Origin: an uncultured Clostridia bacterium
Lineage (GTDB): Bacteria > Bacillota > Clostridia > Oscillospirales > Acutalibacteraceae
Assembly (NCBI GenBank): GCA_937892115.1
Contig: CALAUI010000016.1
Location: 1-29,592, forward strand
Length of the DNA: 29,592 bases
Direction of reading: 5' to 3'
A program made the translations under genes and the position numbers. The notes beneath the pieces were generated by a model. The model was not told the origin of the DNA. It saw nothing but the letters and a program-made list of their open reading frames with translations, and did not search any database. Positions 1-7,774 of the stretch are shown one piece after another (the first letter of the stretch is position 1; each line of letters begins with the position of its first letter).

Positions 1-76
1 CTTCAGCGTCAAACATCTGACGGAAAGCAAGACGACCGATACGGCCGAAACCATTGATAGCAACTTTAACTGACAT
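1..76 (-). CDS. gap: Glyceraldehyde-3-phosphate dehydrogenase, N-terminal fragment (cut by window edge)
   Basis: Only the first 25 codons are in the window. They read MSVKVAINGFGRIGRLAFRQ and onward, the classic GAPDH N-terminus with the NAD-binding Rossmann motif NGFGRIGR. The enzyme oxidises glyceraldehyde-3-phosphate to 1,3-bisphosphoglycerate in cytoplasmic glycolysis. The ATG lies at 74–76, with a strong GGAGG site at 85–89 eight bases upstream and a sigma-A-like promoter at 121–148. The gene is therefore the first of its transcript. The rest of the protein lies beyond position 1, so nothing can be said about active-site residues. Confidence 0.93.
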   Translation of the reverse strand, partial: MSVKVAINGFGRIGRLAFRQMFDAE

Positions 77-120
77 AATAATTACCTCCAAAAATGATAA
101 TCATATTTTTGACCATTGCT

Positions 121-148
121 ATTTTATCATTTTTCAACAAATTTTCAA
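121..148 (-). promoter_or_regulatory. Sigma-A-like promoter for gap
   Basis: Read on the minus strand, TTGAAA (143–148) is followed after 16 bases by TAAAAT (121–126), with a TGA just before it that gives a TGn extended -10. It sits 45 bases upstream of the gap start codon and just downstream of the rlmH terminator, so gap appears to be transcribed separately from the murA–rlmH group. Confidence 0.6.
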
Positions 149-187
149 CTGCTTTTTGTGTAAAATATCAAAGTTTGTAATACTTAA

Positions 188-230
188 CAAAAATCGGCAT
201 AATAACACGAAAAAGGTGTTTTATATGCCG
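188..230 (-). terminator. Intrinsic terminator after rlmH
   Basis: The arms CGGCATA (195–201) and TATGCCG (224–230) pair perfectly. Inner AACAC/GTGTT pairing is separated from them by a small mismatch and bulge. On the minus strand the stem is followed by ATTTTTGTT. The hairpin begins just past the rlmH stop codon, as expected for a rho-independent terminator. Confidence 0.7.
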
Positions 231-232
231 AA

Positions 233-715
233 TTATTTATGATACTTTCCGCCCGAGGAAATCATGAAGCTGCGGTAAATCTGCTCCAGAAGCATCACCC
301 TTGCCAGCTGATGAGGGAAGGTCATGGGTGACATTGACAGACGAAGCTTTGCCGCCTGCTTCACCTTCGGTGAAAGACCGTGTGAGCCGCCGATAATAAA
401 TGTGACCGTGCCCGATCCCGACAGAGCGATTTCGTCCATTTTTGACGAGAGCTGCTCCGATGAAATCTCTTTGCCCTCAATGCATAAGGCGATTATATAG
501 TCGGATTTTCCCGTTTTTGCAAGTATTCTTTCCGCTTCCTCGTCAAGCGCGGAATCAATCTGATTCTGATTCGGCTCTTCGGGAAGACGGCAGGGATTAA
601 GCTCAATGATATTCAGCTTGCAGAATGCCTGAAGACGCTTTGAATACTCTGCCGAAGCACTGCGCAGGTAGTCTTCCTTCAGCTTGCCTATGCAGATTAT
701 GTTGATATTTAACAT
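233..715 (-). CDS. rlmH: 23S rRNA (pseudouridine-1915-N3)-methyltransferase RlmH
   Basis: The 160-residue protein matches RlmH (SPOUT methyltransferase) over its full length, and the usual size is about 155–160. It methylates pseudouridine 1915 in helix 69 of 23S rRNA on assembled 70S ribosomes, using S-adenosylmethionine. Visible hallmarks are the start MLNINIICIGKLKEDY, the SAM-binding knot segment FIIGGSHGLS, and the C-terminal EQIYRSFMI...KYHK. The gene starts 14 bases after the stop of the YycJ-like metallo-hydrolase gene, a neighbour pairing common in Firmicutes, and is followed by a terminator. It is probably cotranscribed with the upstream gene. Confidence in family and start is high. 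Confidence 0.96.
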   Translation of the reverse strand: MLNINIICIGKLKEDYLRSASAEYSKRLQAFCKLNIIELNPCRLPEEPNQNQIDSALDEEAERILAKTGKSDYIIALCIEGKEISSEQLSSKMDEIALSGSGTVTFIIGGSHGLSPKVKQAAKLRLSMSPMTFPHQLARVMLLEQIYRSFMISSGGKYHK

Positions 716-729
716 GCCTTTGCCTCCGT

Positions 730-1515
730 TCAGAATGATACGGGCGCGTTCAGGTCGCCTGCAACCGTCAGCTCGTAGTCCCTGCCCTCGGTGAATCCGC
801 CTTCGGTAAGAGCGGCCTTCGTGGTTTCGTAGGCGAGGGAGGGAAAATTATTCTCTTTGCTCAGATGACCGAGTATCAGCCGTGACGTGCCGTTTTTTAC
901 AAGATGCCTTGCAAAATCCGCACACAGCTCGTTTGAGAGGTGACCTCTGTCGGATAAAATACGTTCCTTGAGAAAATAGGGATATCCGCCCATCCTGAGC
1001 ATATTCACGTCGTGATTGGATTCAAGCAGTACCAGGTCACAGCCCGTAACGGCATCCGCCACGCATTCCGTAATCGTACCCATATCCGTTGCCACGGCAA
1101 TTCTCTTTCCGTCCGGCGTGGTGACCGTATATCCGCATGATTCGTATGAGTCGTGCGGAGTTGAAAAGGGTGTAACCCTCATACCCGCACATTCCACGCC
1201 CTTTTCGGGTATTATGTAGGCGTTTATCGGCTTCTGAAATACTCCGTATTCATACATTCCGTCAAGCGTACCCTTTGTGGCATATACATTTATGTTATAT
1301 CTTGACGCAAAAACCCTTACGCCGTTGATGTGGTCGGCATGCTCGTGGGTAATGAAAATGCCCTTTATTGAGGACGGGTCTACTCCCATGCCGTTGAGAG
1401 CGGATTCGATCTTTTTTGCCGATACTCCCACGTCAATGAGAATACCTCCCGCGGAGCATCCTACGTAAGTGCAGTTTCCGCTGCTTGAACTGTAAACAGA
1501 ACAGAATTTTGCCAT
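730..1515 (-). CDS. MBL-fold metallo-hydrolase, YycJ/WalJ-like
   Basis: The 261-residue protein has a metallo-beta-lactamase fold. The metal-binding signature HEHADH is at residues 57–62, an early SSSSGNCTYV strand follows the start, and a GHLSNE and a late LGHLSKENN segment supply further candidate ligands. It resembles YycJ/WalJ, a family of presumed nucleases or hydrolases encoded near walRK in Bacillus and often next to rlmH, as here. No signal peptide is visible, so it should be cytoplasmic. The ATG at 1515 has an ATGAGG ribosome site at 1520–1523. A hairpin terminator lies between murA and this gene, so expression is by readthrough or an undetected promoter. The substrate is unknown. 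Confidence 0.88.
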   Translation of the reverse strand: MAKFCSVYSSSSGNCTYVGCSAGGILIDVGVSAKKIESALNGMGVDPSSIKGIFITHEHADHINGVRVFASRYNINVYATKGTLDGMYEYGVFQKPINAYIIPEKGVECAGMRVTPFSTPHDSYESCGYTVTTPDGKRIAVATDMGTITECVADAVTGCDLVLLESNHDVNMLRMGGYPYFLKERILSDRGHLSNELCADFARHLVKNGTSRLILGHLSKENNFPSLAYETTKAALTEGGFTEGRDYELTVAGDLNAPVSF

Positions 1516-1525
1516 ATAAACCTCA

Positions 1526-1557
1526 TAAAAAGACGGCTGTCCGCAGAGAACAGCCGT
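1526..1557 (-). terminator. Intrinsic terminator after murA
   Basis: A perfect 8-bp stem is formed by ACAGCCGT (1550–1557) and ACGGCTGT (1533–1540, shown as plus strand), with a 9-base loop. On the minus strand it is followed by CTTTTTAT. It lies between the murA stop and the MBL-fold gene and may only attenuate, because the next start codon is 11 bases past its U-tract. Confidence 0.75.
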
Positions 1558-1572
1558 ATATTCATAATGTAA

Positions 1573-2868
1573 TCAACCTGCGGATTCAACCTCTTCATCG
1601 GGGTCTTTGCAGGTTACCCTGCGGATGTCTCCGCCTATGCTGCCGAATTTTTCAACAACATTTTCGTATCCTCTGTCAATGTAGAGAATATCCTCGATTT
1701 CGGTCGTACCGCTTGCGGCAAGTCCGGCAATTATCATTGCCGCGCCGGCTCTCAGGTCGTCTGCCCTGACGGGAGCACCCTTGAGGGACTCAACGCCGTG
1801 TATCATGGCAATCTGACCGTCAACCGTGATATTTGCGCCCATTCTCGCGAGCTGCTCCGTATATCTGAAACGGTTTGACCAAATGCTTTCGGAAACGATG
1901 CTCGTTCCCTCTGCAAGTGCAAGAAGCACCGCGAACTGGGGCTGCATATCGGTGGGGAATCCGGGATGAGGCATAGTCTTGATGTTACACCTTCCGGGAC
2001 GGCCCTTCATGGATACTCTGACCGCTTCGTCGTATTCCTCAACCTCGGCACCGCATTCGACCAGCTTCGTTGAAATTGACTCAAGGTGCTTGGGTATGAC
2101 GTTTTTAATAAGAACGTCACCGCCCGTGGCTGCTGCCGCAACCATGAAGGTGCCCGCTTCTATCTGGTCGGGAATGATTGAATATGTACAGCCGTGGAGA
2201 TTTTCAACACCGCGGATTTTGATTGTATCGGTACCTGCGCCTCTGATATCCGCTCCCATTGAGTTGAGGAAGTTGGCAAGGTCAACTATATGGGGCTCTT
2301 TGGCGGCATTCTCGATTATTGTCTGCCCCTCTGCACGGCAGGCGGCAAGCATGATGTTGACGGTAGCACCTACGGAAACCACGTCAAGATAAATCGGAGC
2401 GCCGAAAAGACCGTCGGAATCCGCCTCTACAATGGCGTTATCCTCAACGGAAATTTTCGCACCGAGCAATTCGAAGCCCTTGATGTGCTGGTCAATGGGT
2501 CTGGGACCCAGATAGCAGCCGCCGGGCATTGCTACCCTGGCTCTTCCGAATCTGCCGAGCAAAGCACCGATGAAATAGTAGGATGCACGCAGATATCTTG
2601 TCATATCGTGGGAAATGACGTAGGAGCTGACGTGACGGGAATCTACTTCAATTGTGCTTTCATTTATAAACTTAACCTCGGCACCGATGTGTCTGAGGGC
2701 TTTCATCATATAGTTAACGTCGCTGATGGATACGGGGAGGTTTTCAATCCTGCAAATGTCTCTGCAGAGAATGGAAGCGGGAATTATTGCAAGCGCCGCG
2801 TTTTTTGCACCGCTGATTGTAACCTCGCCGTTAAGGGGAGTTCCACCGTTGATAATAAATTTTTCCAA
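1573..2868 (-). CDS. murA: UDP-N-acetylglucosamine 1-carboxyvinyltransferase
   Basis: MurA transfers enolpyruvate from PEP to UDP-GlcNAc, the first committed step of peptidoglycan synthesis in the cytoplasm. The protein opens with (M)EKFIINGGTPLNGEV, carries SGAKNAALAI, the active-site loop PGGCYLGPRP with catalytic Cys118 (the fosfomycin target), and GFPTDMQPQ with the conserved aspartate. The start is taken as TTG at 2868, giving 431 residues. It is preceded by GAGGG with good spacing and aligns with the family N-terminus. The frame stays open to an ATG at 3012, but that extension would contain the promoter at 2921–2948 and has no family counterpart. Low-GC Gram-positives often have two MurA copies; which one this is cannot be told here. 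Confidence 0.96.
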   Translation of the reverse strand: MEKFIINGGTPLNGEVTISGAKNAALAIIPASILCRDICRIENLPVSISDVNYMMKALRHIGAEVKFINESTIEVDSRHVSSYVISHDMTRYLRASYYFIGALLGRFGRARVAMPGGCYLGPRPIDQHIKGFELLGAKISVEDNAIVEADSDGLFGAPIYLDVVSVGATVNIMLAACRAEGQTIIENAAKEPHIVDLANFLNSMGADIRGAGTDTIKIRGVENLHGCTYSIIPDQIEAGTFMVAAAATGGDVLIKNVIPKHLESISTKLVECGAEVEEYDEAVRVSMKGRPGRCNIKTMPHPGFPTDMQPQFAVLLALAEGTSIVSESIWSNRFRYTEQLARMGANITVDGQIAMIHGVESLKGAPVRADDLRAGAAMIIAGLAASGTTEIEDILYIDRGYENVVEKFGSIGGDIRRVTCKDPDEEVESAG

Positions 2869-2920
2869 AGGTTTTCCCTCTTTCACGGGCATTATAATCC
2901 CATATTTAGCATACACGAGT

Positions 2921-2948
2921 ATTATAACACACAAAATACAGATTGCAA
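2921..2948 (-). promoter_or_regulatory. Sigma-A-like promoter for murA
   Basis: On the minus strand TTGCAA (2943–2948) and a perfect TATAAT (2921–2926) are separated by 16 bases. Transcription would begin near 2914, about 45 bases upstream of the TTG start codon. This placement decides between the TTG start and the longer 479-codon frame. Confidence 0.72.
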
Positions 2949-3247
2949 CACTTTTTTTAACTTTTTGAGACTTCGCTTTCGGAGTGCCGTTTTTTGCTTG
3001 GTGTTTTTGCACAAAACCCTTTTCGGCATATTGCTAAAAGACTTTTACCGTCCGATAAAGGCGGTGCTTAAATGTGCAATTAGCATAAAACAGCAAGCGG
3101 TTTATGTACATATTCATCAATGAAACCGTTATCGCCAAAGGGGACGGAGATTGCCGCAAAATGTTAACTTATTGTGAAATTTTCTGTAAAAAACGGTAAA
3201 TTTGACCTGCGTAATTGAAAAAAATGTCAATAAATCAATATTTTTAC

Positions 3248-3276
3248 TTGCAAAATGCGTTTTGATTGTGTAAAAT
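3248..3276 (+). promoter_or_regulatory. Sigma-A-like promoter for the PucR-type regulator and probably ftsEX
   Basis: TTGCAA (3248–3253), a 17-base spacer and TAAAAT (3271–3276). The predicted transcript start near 3283 leaves a leader of about 75 bases before the regulator ATG. No other promoter stands out before ftsE, so this may drive the regulator, ftsE, ftsX and the M23 gene together. Confidence 0.6.
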
Positions 3277-3356
3277 GTAACTTGTTATGGTGGTTATTTT
3301 GACCATTTGCACAAATTCGCATGTACTCCAACAAATTATTGAATGAGGAGAATATT

Positions 3357-4439
3357 ATGTCTAACAGAATTTTTCAGGGTCTTGTTCATCAGATGCGTGA
3401 TGCAGTCGGAAGAACTCTGGGTGTAATTGATGAAACAGGTACTATCGTTGCCTGCAGCGAGCTGAGCAAGATAGGTGAGGTATTTTCATCTGCAGTTGAC
3501 GTTTTTTCCGATAACGAGCTTCACTGCGTTAACGGATATACCTTTTGTAATTTCGGTTCACACGTTCAGGCGGACTATGCCGTTTTCGTGGAGGGTACCG
3601 ATGAAATAGCAGGCAGGTTTGCGACCGTCTGCTGTGTTTCCCTTGATAAACTCAAACAGTATTATGAGGAAAAGTTTGACAGAGCCAACTTTATTAAGAA
3701 TGTTATCCTTGATAATATACTTCCCGGTGATATTTATCTTAAATCCATTGAGCTGCGTTTCAATATGGACGCTTACCGTACCGTACTTCTCGTAAGAGTT
3801 ACGGATCATAACGATGCTGCCATCTACGATGCCGTCGCAAATCTCTTCCCCGATAAGAATAAGGATTTCATTATAAATATCAGTGAAACGGATATTGCCA
3901 TCGTTAAAGAGGTACGTGCCAATACTGAAACAAAAGACCTTGAAAAGCTTGCCCGTTCCGTTTCCGATTCACTTTCAACCGAGCTTTATACCCACGTTCT
4001 TGTCGGTATCGGCACGACTGTTGAAGGTGTAAGGGATCTTGCCCGTTCCTTCAAGGAAGCTCAGGTTGCTCTTGAAGTAGGCAAGGTATTTGATACCGAA
4101 AAGGCAATCGTTTCCTATGATAATCTGGGTATTGCCCGCCTTATCTATCAGCTTCCCACCACTCTCTGCGAGATGTTCCTCAGCGAAGTGTTCAAGAAGG
4201 GCTCGATTGACCGTCTTGACCACGAAACGCTCTTCACCATCCAGAGATTCTTTGAAAATAATCTTAACGTTTCCGAGACCTCAAGAAAGCTTTTCGTTCA
4301 CAGAAACACTCTTGTATACCGTCTTGAAAAGATTAAGAAGATTACGGGACTTGACCTGAGAGAATTTGACGATGCCATCGTATTCAAAGTGGCTCTCATG
4401 GTCAAGAAGTATCTTGATGCCAAGCCCGTTAAATATTGA
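3357..4439 (+). CDS. PucR/CdaR-type transcriptional regulator
   Basis: The 360-residue protein ends in a PucR-type helix-turn-helix at about 298–356, containing NLNVSETSRKLFVHRNTLVY and then LEKIKKITG. This is typical of the CdaR/PucR family of diacid- and purine-responsive activators. The middle (about 130–280) resembles the GGDEF-like sensory segment of CdaR proteins. The N-terminus (MSNRIFQGLVHQMRDAVGRT) may be a ligand-binding domain, but the ligand is unknown. The start is ATG 3357 because GAGGAG (3345–3350) precedes it at good spacing; the in-frame ATG at 3321 lacks a site. It sits 25 bases upstream of ftsE on the same strand. No diacid or purine catabolism gene is nearby, so its regulon is unclear. 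Confidence 0.85.
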   Translation: MSNRIFQGLVHQMRDAVGRTLGVIDETGTIVACSELSKIGEVFSSAVDVFSDNELHCVNGYTFCNFGSHVQADYAVFVEGTDEIAGRFATVCCVSLDKLKQYYEEKFDRANFIKNVILDNILPGDIYLKSIELRFNMDAYRTVLLVRVTDHNDAAIYDAVANLFPDKNKDFIINISETDIAIVKEVRANTETKDLEKLARSVSDSLSTELYTHVLVGIGTTVEGVRDLARSFKEAQVALEVGKVFDTEKAIVSYDNLGIARLIYQLPTTLCEMFLSEVFKKGSIDRLDHETLFTIQRFFENNLNVSETSRKLFVHRNTLVYRLEKIKKITGLDLREFDDAIVFKVALMVKKYLDAKPVKY

Positions 4440-4464
4440 TAACCGAAATCAGAGGATTTGAATT

Positions 4465-5451
4465 GTGATTGAATTTACTAACGTCACCAAAAAGTATGAC
4501 AATAAGACCACAGCCCTGAGTGACGTCAATATCCGTATTGACAAGGGCGAATTCGTCTTCGTTGTCGGCTCATCCGGCGCAGGTAAGAGTACCTTCCTCA
4601 AGCTTATGATGAGGGAGGAAGTTCCCACTTCGGGTACGATTACCATTGACGGACTGAACCTTAATACAATGAAAAAGAAAAACATACCCCTTTTCAGAAG
4701 AAAGCTGGGTATAGTTTTCCAGGATTTCAGACTTATTCCCACCATGACCGTTTTTGACAACGTTGCGTTTGCATTGCGTGTTATCGGTGTCAACGAAAAG
4801 AAAATACGCCGCAGAGTACCTTATCTGCTCAGTCTTATGGGTCTGAGCGAAAAGTCAAGGAACTATCCCAAGGAGCTTTCGGGCGGTGAGCAGCAGAGAG
4901 TTGCTCTTGCCAGAGCCCTTGCAAACGATGCGGATATCATCATCGCCGACGAGCCCACGGGCAACGTTGACCCTCAGATGAGCTATGAAATCGTTGATTT
5001 GCTTATGCGCCTTAACGAAGCGGGCAAGACCATTATCATGGTTACCCACGAGCATTCCCTCGTCAAGTGCTTTGATAAGCGTGTAATCATTCTTGAAAAG
5101 GGCAATGTTGTTTCCGACGGCAGTCTTTCCGACCTTGACCAGGCATCTGCTCATATCAATCCTGCCAGCGAGATTTCAAGTACCTACGAGGATTCCCCCG
5201 CGGCAGAGGATTATTCCGTTTACCGTGCCGCCGCGCAGCAGCAGAAGCTTTATGACGGTGCGGCACCGGTTGCGCCCGCGGAATATTATGAAGCAGCCCC
5301 GGCACCCGTAGTCGTTCCCGGAGCGGAAAAGACCGCTCCCGCAGAGGAACCGCAGATGGTTGAGTTGGATTTCCTTGATTCCGCACCTGCGATTGAGGAT
5401 ATCTATTCCTCATCGCAATCAGCTCCGAACGGAGGTGAGAGCAATGACTAA
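4465..5451 (+). CDS. ftsE: Cell division ATP-binding protein FtsE with long C-terminal tail
   Basis: FtsE is the cytoplasmic ATPase of the FtsEX complex, which controls peptidoglycan hydrolases at the division site. Residues 1–225 hold every ABC motif: Walker A GSSGAGKST (35–43), Q-loop FQDF, signature LSGGEQQR (138–145), Walker B IIIADEPTG and the switch histidine in MVTHEHS (His195). The start is GTG 4465, with AGAGG at 4451–4455. The protein is 328 residues, about 100 longer than usual FtsE. The extra tail is rich in Ala, Pro, Glu, Tyr and Gln (e.g. DYSVYRAAAQQQKLYDG, EYYEAAPAPVVVPG) and ends in an acidic segment; it looks disordered. The stop overlaps ftsX by 8 bases. Confidence 0.95.
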   Translation: MIEFTNVTKKYDNKTTALSDVNIRIDKGEFVFVVGSSGAGKSTFLKLMMREEVPTSGTITIDGLNLNTMKKKNIPLFRRKLGIVFQDFRLIPTMTVFDNVAFALRVIGVNEKKIRRRVPYLLSLMGLSEKSRNYPKELSGGEQQRVALARALANDADIIIADEPTGNVDPQMSYEIVDLLMRLNEAGKTIIMVTHEHSLVKCFDKRVIILEKGNVVSDGSLSDLDQASAHINPASEISSTYEDSPAAEDYSVYRAAAQQQKLYDGAAPVAPAEYYEAAPAPVVVPGAEKTAPAEEPQMVELDFLDSAPAIEDIYSSSQSAPNGGESND

Positions 5452-6364
5452 AATCAAATATCTTACCAAAGAGGGCTTCAGGAATCTTGCCACTAACCGT
5501 CTCATGAGCTTTGCATCGGTCACCGTTCTTTTCAGCTGTCTGCTTCTTGTGGGTATTGCGTTTATGATTCTTGTCAATATCAATTCTTTTATTGACAGCA
5601 TTGAGCAGGAAAACGTTATTATGGTCTATGCAGACCTTGAGCTTGATACGGATTCTCCCGCTTTTATTGACCTTCATAACAGACTTAAGAATGACAGCGA
5701 CATACTCTCCGTTGAAATCGTTGACAAGGATTCCGCTTATGACGATATCCTCGGCGGACTTGACGAAAACCTCAGAAATTATCTTTCGAATACGGACGAG
5801 AATCCTCTTCCCAACGGTCTTAAGGTAACCGTTAAGGATATGAATAATTTTGATTCCGTCGTTGAAAAGATTAAACAGTATAATAACATTTACCGTATTC
5901 ATGAAAACAGCGCCCTTGCGGGTCAGCTTGCTTCAATCAGAAATGCGGTGCAGTATATAAGCCTGGGCGTTATTGCTCTGCTTCTTATCGTATCGCTTTT
6001 CATTATTTCAAACACAATCAAAGTTACCATGTTCTCCAGACGTCTTGAAATCAACATCATGAAGAGCGTGGGTGCTACAAACAGCTTTATCAAATGGCCT
6101 TTCATGGTTGAGGGTATTATAATCGGTATCATTTCCGGTTTACTTGCAACCGGTGCGGTATGGGGTCTTTACGAGCTTGTTATGAGGCAGCTTTCTTCGG
6201 TATTCTCGGTATTCTCCGATGTAGAGAAGGTTTCCTTTATCAAATACGCTCCCTATCTTGCACTTGTGTTTGTATTTATCGGTATTTTCACCGGTATCTT
6301 CGGCTCAGCCACATCAATCAGGAAATACCTGAAGGAAAGGAAGTTTGTGGATCTTGATGAATAA
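5444..6364 (+). CDS. ftsX: Cell division protein FtsX
   Basis: FtsX is the membrane partner of FtsE; its extracellular loop binds and activates a secreted peptidoglycan hydrolase. The 306 residues show the expected four membrane segments (about 21–46, 171–193, 219–245 and 268–290). A large extracellular domain lies between the first two (about 47–168), and the MKSVGATNSFIKWPFMVEG stretch is the FtsE-coupling region. ATG 5444 is chosen because GGAGG (5431–5435) lies 8 bases upstream; longer in-frame starts lie inside ftsE. It overlaps ftsE at the 5' end and the M23 hydrolase gene at the 3' end, which suggests translational coupling and fixed stoichiometry. Confidence 0.95.
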   Translation: MTKIKYLTKEGFRNLATNRLMSFASVTVLFSCLLLVGIAFMILVNINSFIDSIEQENVIMVYADLELDTDSPAFIDLHNRLKNDSDILSVEIVDKDSAYDDILGGLDENLRNYLSNTDENPLPNGLKVTVKDMNNFDSVVEKIKQYNNIYRIHENSALAGQLASIRNAVQYISLGVIALLLIVSLFIISNTIKVTMFSRRLEINIMKSVGATNSFIKWPFMVEGIIIGIISGLLATGAVWGLYELVMRQLSSVFSVFSDVEKVSFIKYAPYLALVFVFIGIFTGIFGSATSIRKYLKERKFVDLDE

Positions 6365-7715
6365 GAAACGTTTAATTTTAAGACTTACCGCGCTTCTCGT
6401 TGCGGCTGTGTGCTTCTTCTCTTCAATGATTCCCGCATCCGTTCCGTCGGTATATGCCGCTGATGACAAGGAACTGAAGGATCTTCAGAATCAGTACGAA
6501 AATCTTGAGAAGGAAATCGCAGAGAACGAAGCTCAGCTCAATAAGATTCAGGGTCAGCAGAAGGACACCAAGTCCCAGCTCAGCTCCCTCAATAAAGAGA
6601 TTGACTCCATGAATTCCCAGATTTCAATTCTCAGCAGCAGAATCAATCTCCTTGAAAGCAAAATTGCCACACTCAATGCAAATATTGAGGATACTGCAAA
6701 GCAGATTGCGGAAACCGAAAAGAATATAGAAAACGCATCAAAGGATATCGTTGAAACGGAAGCTTCAATGCAGGAAGCAAAGGAACTTCTTCTCGGCAGA
6801 ATCCGCGAAAATTATATTGCCGGCGAATCCTCAATGCTTGAGGTAATATTCTCCAGCAATGACCTTTCTTCTTATTTTGAGAGGCAGGAGCTTATCCAGA
6901 GAGTATCCGAAGAGGATGCGTCTCTCATCAAGGAGCTTTCCGCAAAGGTCAAGGAGCTTAACGAGTTAAAAGTTCTTCTTGAAAAGAGCGAGGCAGACCT
7001 CAAGGTCAAGAACGAACAGCTTGCAGACGAAAAAGGCGACCTTCAGGATCAGTCCGATGACCTTTCGGGCAGCAGACAGGTCCAGCAGTCAAAGATGAAT
7101 GAAGTCAGCGTAAAGCAGCAGCAGGTTCAGTCTCAGCTTTCCGAGCTTGACCAGAACAGTGCCGAGTACAAGGCAATCATTGCCCGTCAGAGAAAAGAAA
7201 GAGAAGAGTTGGACAGACAGATTGATGAATACATCAGAGTTCACGGCTCCTCTGCCGGCGACATACCCGATGCCGCTTACGCCAATGACGGTAAAATGGC
7301 ATGGCCCGTTAAATTCCAGAGTTATATTTCCTGCGGTTACGGTTACTATTCGGACGGCTCACCCCACTGGGGTACCGATATATGTGCGGTAGGCGGTAAT
7401 TCAAAGGGCAGACCCTTCTGTGCTGCACAGGGCGGTAAGGTCATCCTTGCAAAGAATGACGGCAACTGGAACTACGGCTTCGGCAATTACTGTGTAATTG
7501 ACCACGGCGACGGCAAACAGACTCTTTATGCCCATTCAAGCGGACTTAAAGTACATGAAGGACAGATAGTCCAGAAAGGGCAGGAAATCGGTTATATCGG
7601 TGATACCGGCAATGTTACGGGTCCTCATCTTCATTTTGAGGTCAGAATCAAAAAAGCCGACGGCAGTGTAAGCCGTGTTAATCCTCTTAACTATGTTAAG
7701 AACACCACAGCATAA
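6357..7715 (+). CDS. Secreted coiled-coil murein hydrolase/activator with M23 (LytM) domain
   Basis: The 452-residue protein has a signal peptide (residues 1–34, cleavage after SVYA). A long coiled coil follows (about 37–290, rich in Gln, Glu, Lys and Ser with heptads such as NQYENLEKEIAENEAQLNKI), then an M23 metallopeptidase domain (about 320–447). The zinc ligands are present: HWGTD (His337, Asp341) and GPHLHFE (His424, His426). It should therefore be an active endopeptidase rather than a degenerate EnvC. The layout matches EnvC/PcsB-type partners of FtsEX, and its start codon overlaps ftsX by 8 bases, so it is very probably the hydrolase controlled by this FtsEX. The alternative starts TTG 6354 and TTG 6345 are possible; ATG 6357 gives the cleanest signal peptide. 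Confidence 0.92.
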   Translation: MNKKRLILRLTALLVAAVCFFSSMIPASVPSVYAADDKELKDLQNQYENLEKEIAENEAQLNKIQGQQKDTKSQLSSLNKEIDSMNSQISILSSRINLLESKIATLNANIEDTAKQIAETEKNIENASKDIVETEASMQEAKELLLGRIRENYIAGESSMLEVIFSSNDLSSYFERQELIQRVSEEDASLIKELSAKVKELNELKVLLEKSEADLKVKNEQLADEKGDLQDQSDDLSGSRQVQQSKMNEVSVKQQQVQSQLSELDQNSAEYKAIIARQRKEREELDRQIDEYIRVHGSSAGDIPDAAYANDGKMAWPVKFQSYISCGYGYYSDGSPHWGTDICAVGGNSKGRPFCAAQGGKVILAKNDGNWNYGFGNYCVIDHGDGKQTLYAHSSGLKVHEGQIVQKGQEIGYIGDTGNVTGPHLHFEVRIKKADGSVSRVNPLNYVKNTTA

Positions 7716-7723
7716 TTATTCGG

Positions 7724-7751
7724 AAGGGCTGTTTTCGTGACAGCCCTTTTT
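7724..7751 (+). terminator. Intrinsic terminator after the ftsEX–M23 operon
   Basis: AAGGGCTGT (7724–7732) pairs with ACAGCCCTT (7740–7748), giving 9 bp with a 7-base loop, followed by TTT. It begins 9 bases after the M23 stop codon. Confidence 0.85.
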
Positions 7752-7774
7752 CATAAATTACCGGGAGGGATAAG

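Larger units (their letters stand above)
2869..3356. other. Divergent intergenic region between murA and the PucR-type regulator
   Basis: This 488-base stretch holds the minus-strand murA promoter (2921–2948) and the plus-strand regulator promoter (3248–3276). Between them (about 2950–3247) I see only AT-rich sequence with no convincing gene. A 28-codon minus-strand frame there has no ribosome site. A weak 5-bp inverted repeat (ATGGT at 3287–3291, ACCAT at 3302–3306) lies just after the regulator promoter and could be an operator, but it is short enough to be chance. Confidence 0.6.

Noticed and set aside
3028..3114. Possible 28-codon minus-strand peptide in the murA upstream region
   Set aside because: No ribosome binding site or promoter of its own and no recognisable sequence; likely chance.
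2290..3123. Long plus-strand open frame (277 codons) antisense to murA
   Set aside because: It lies almost wholly opposite the well-supported murA gene, has no ribosome site, and its product shows no family features; it is a reading-frame shadow.
3287..3306. Short inverted repeat ATGGT/ACCAT as an operator for the PucR-type regulator
   Set aside because: Only 5 bp per arm; too short to claim as a site without conservation data.
5156..5902. Minus-strand open frame of 248 codons opposite ftsE/ftsX
   Set aside because: Both plus-strand genes are certain; the antisense product is compositionally odd and has no start signals.
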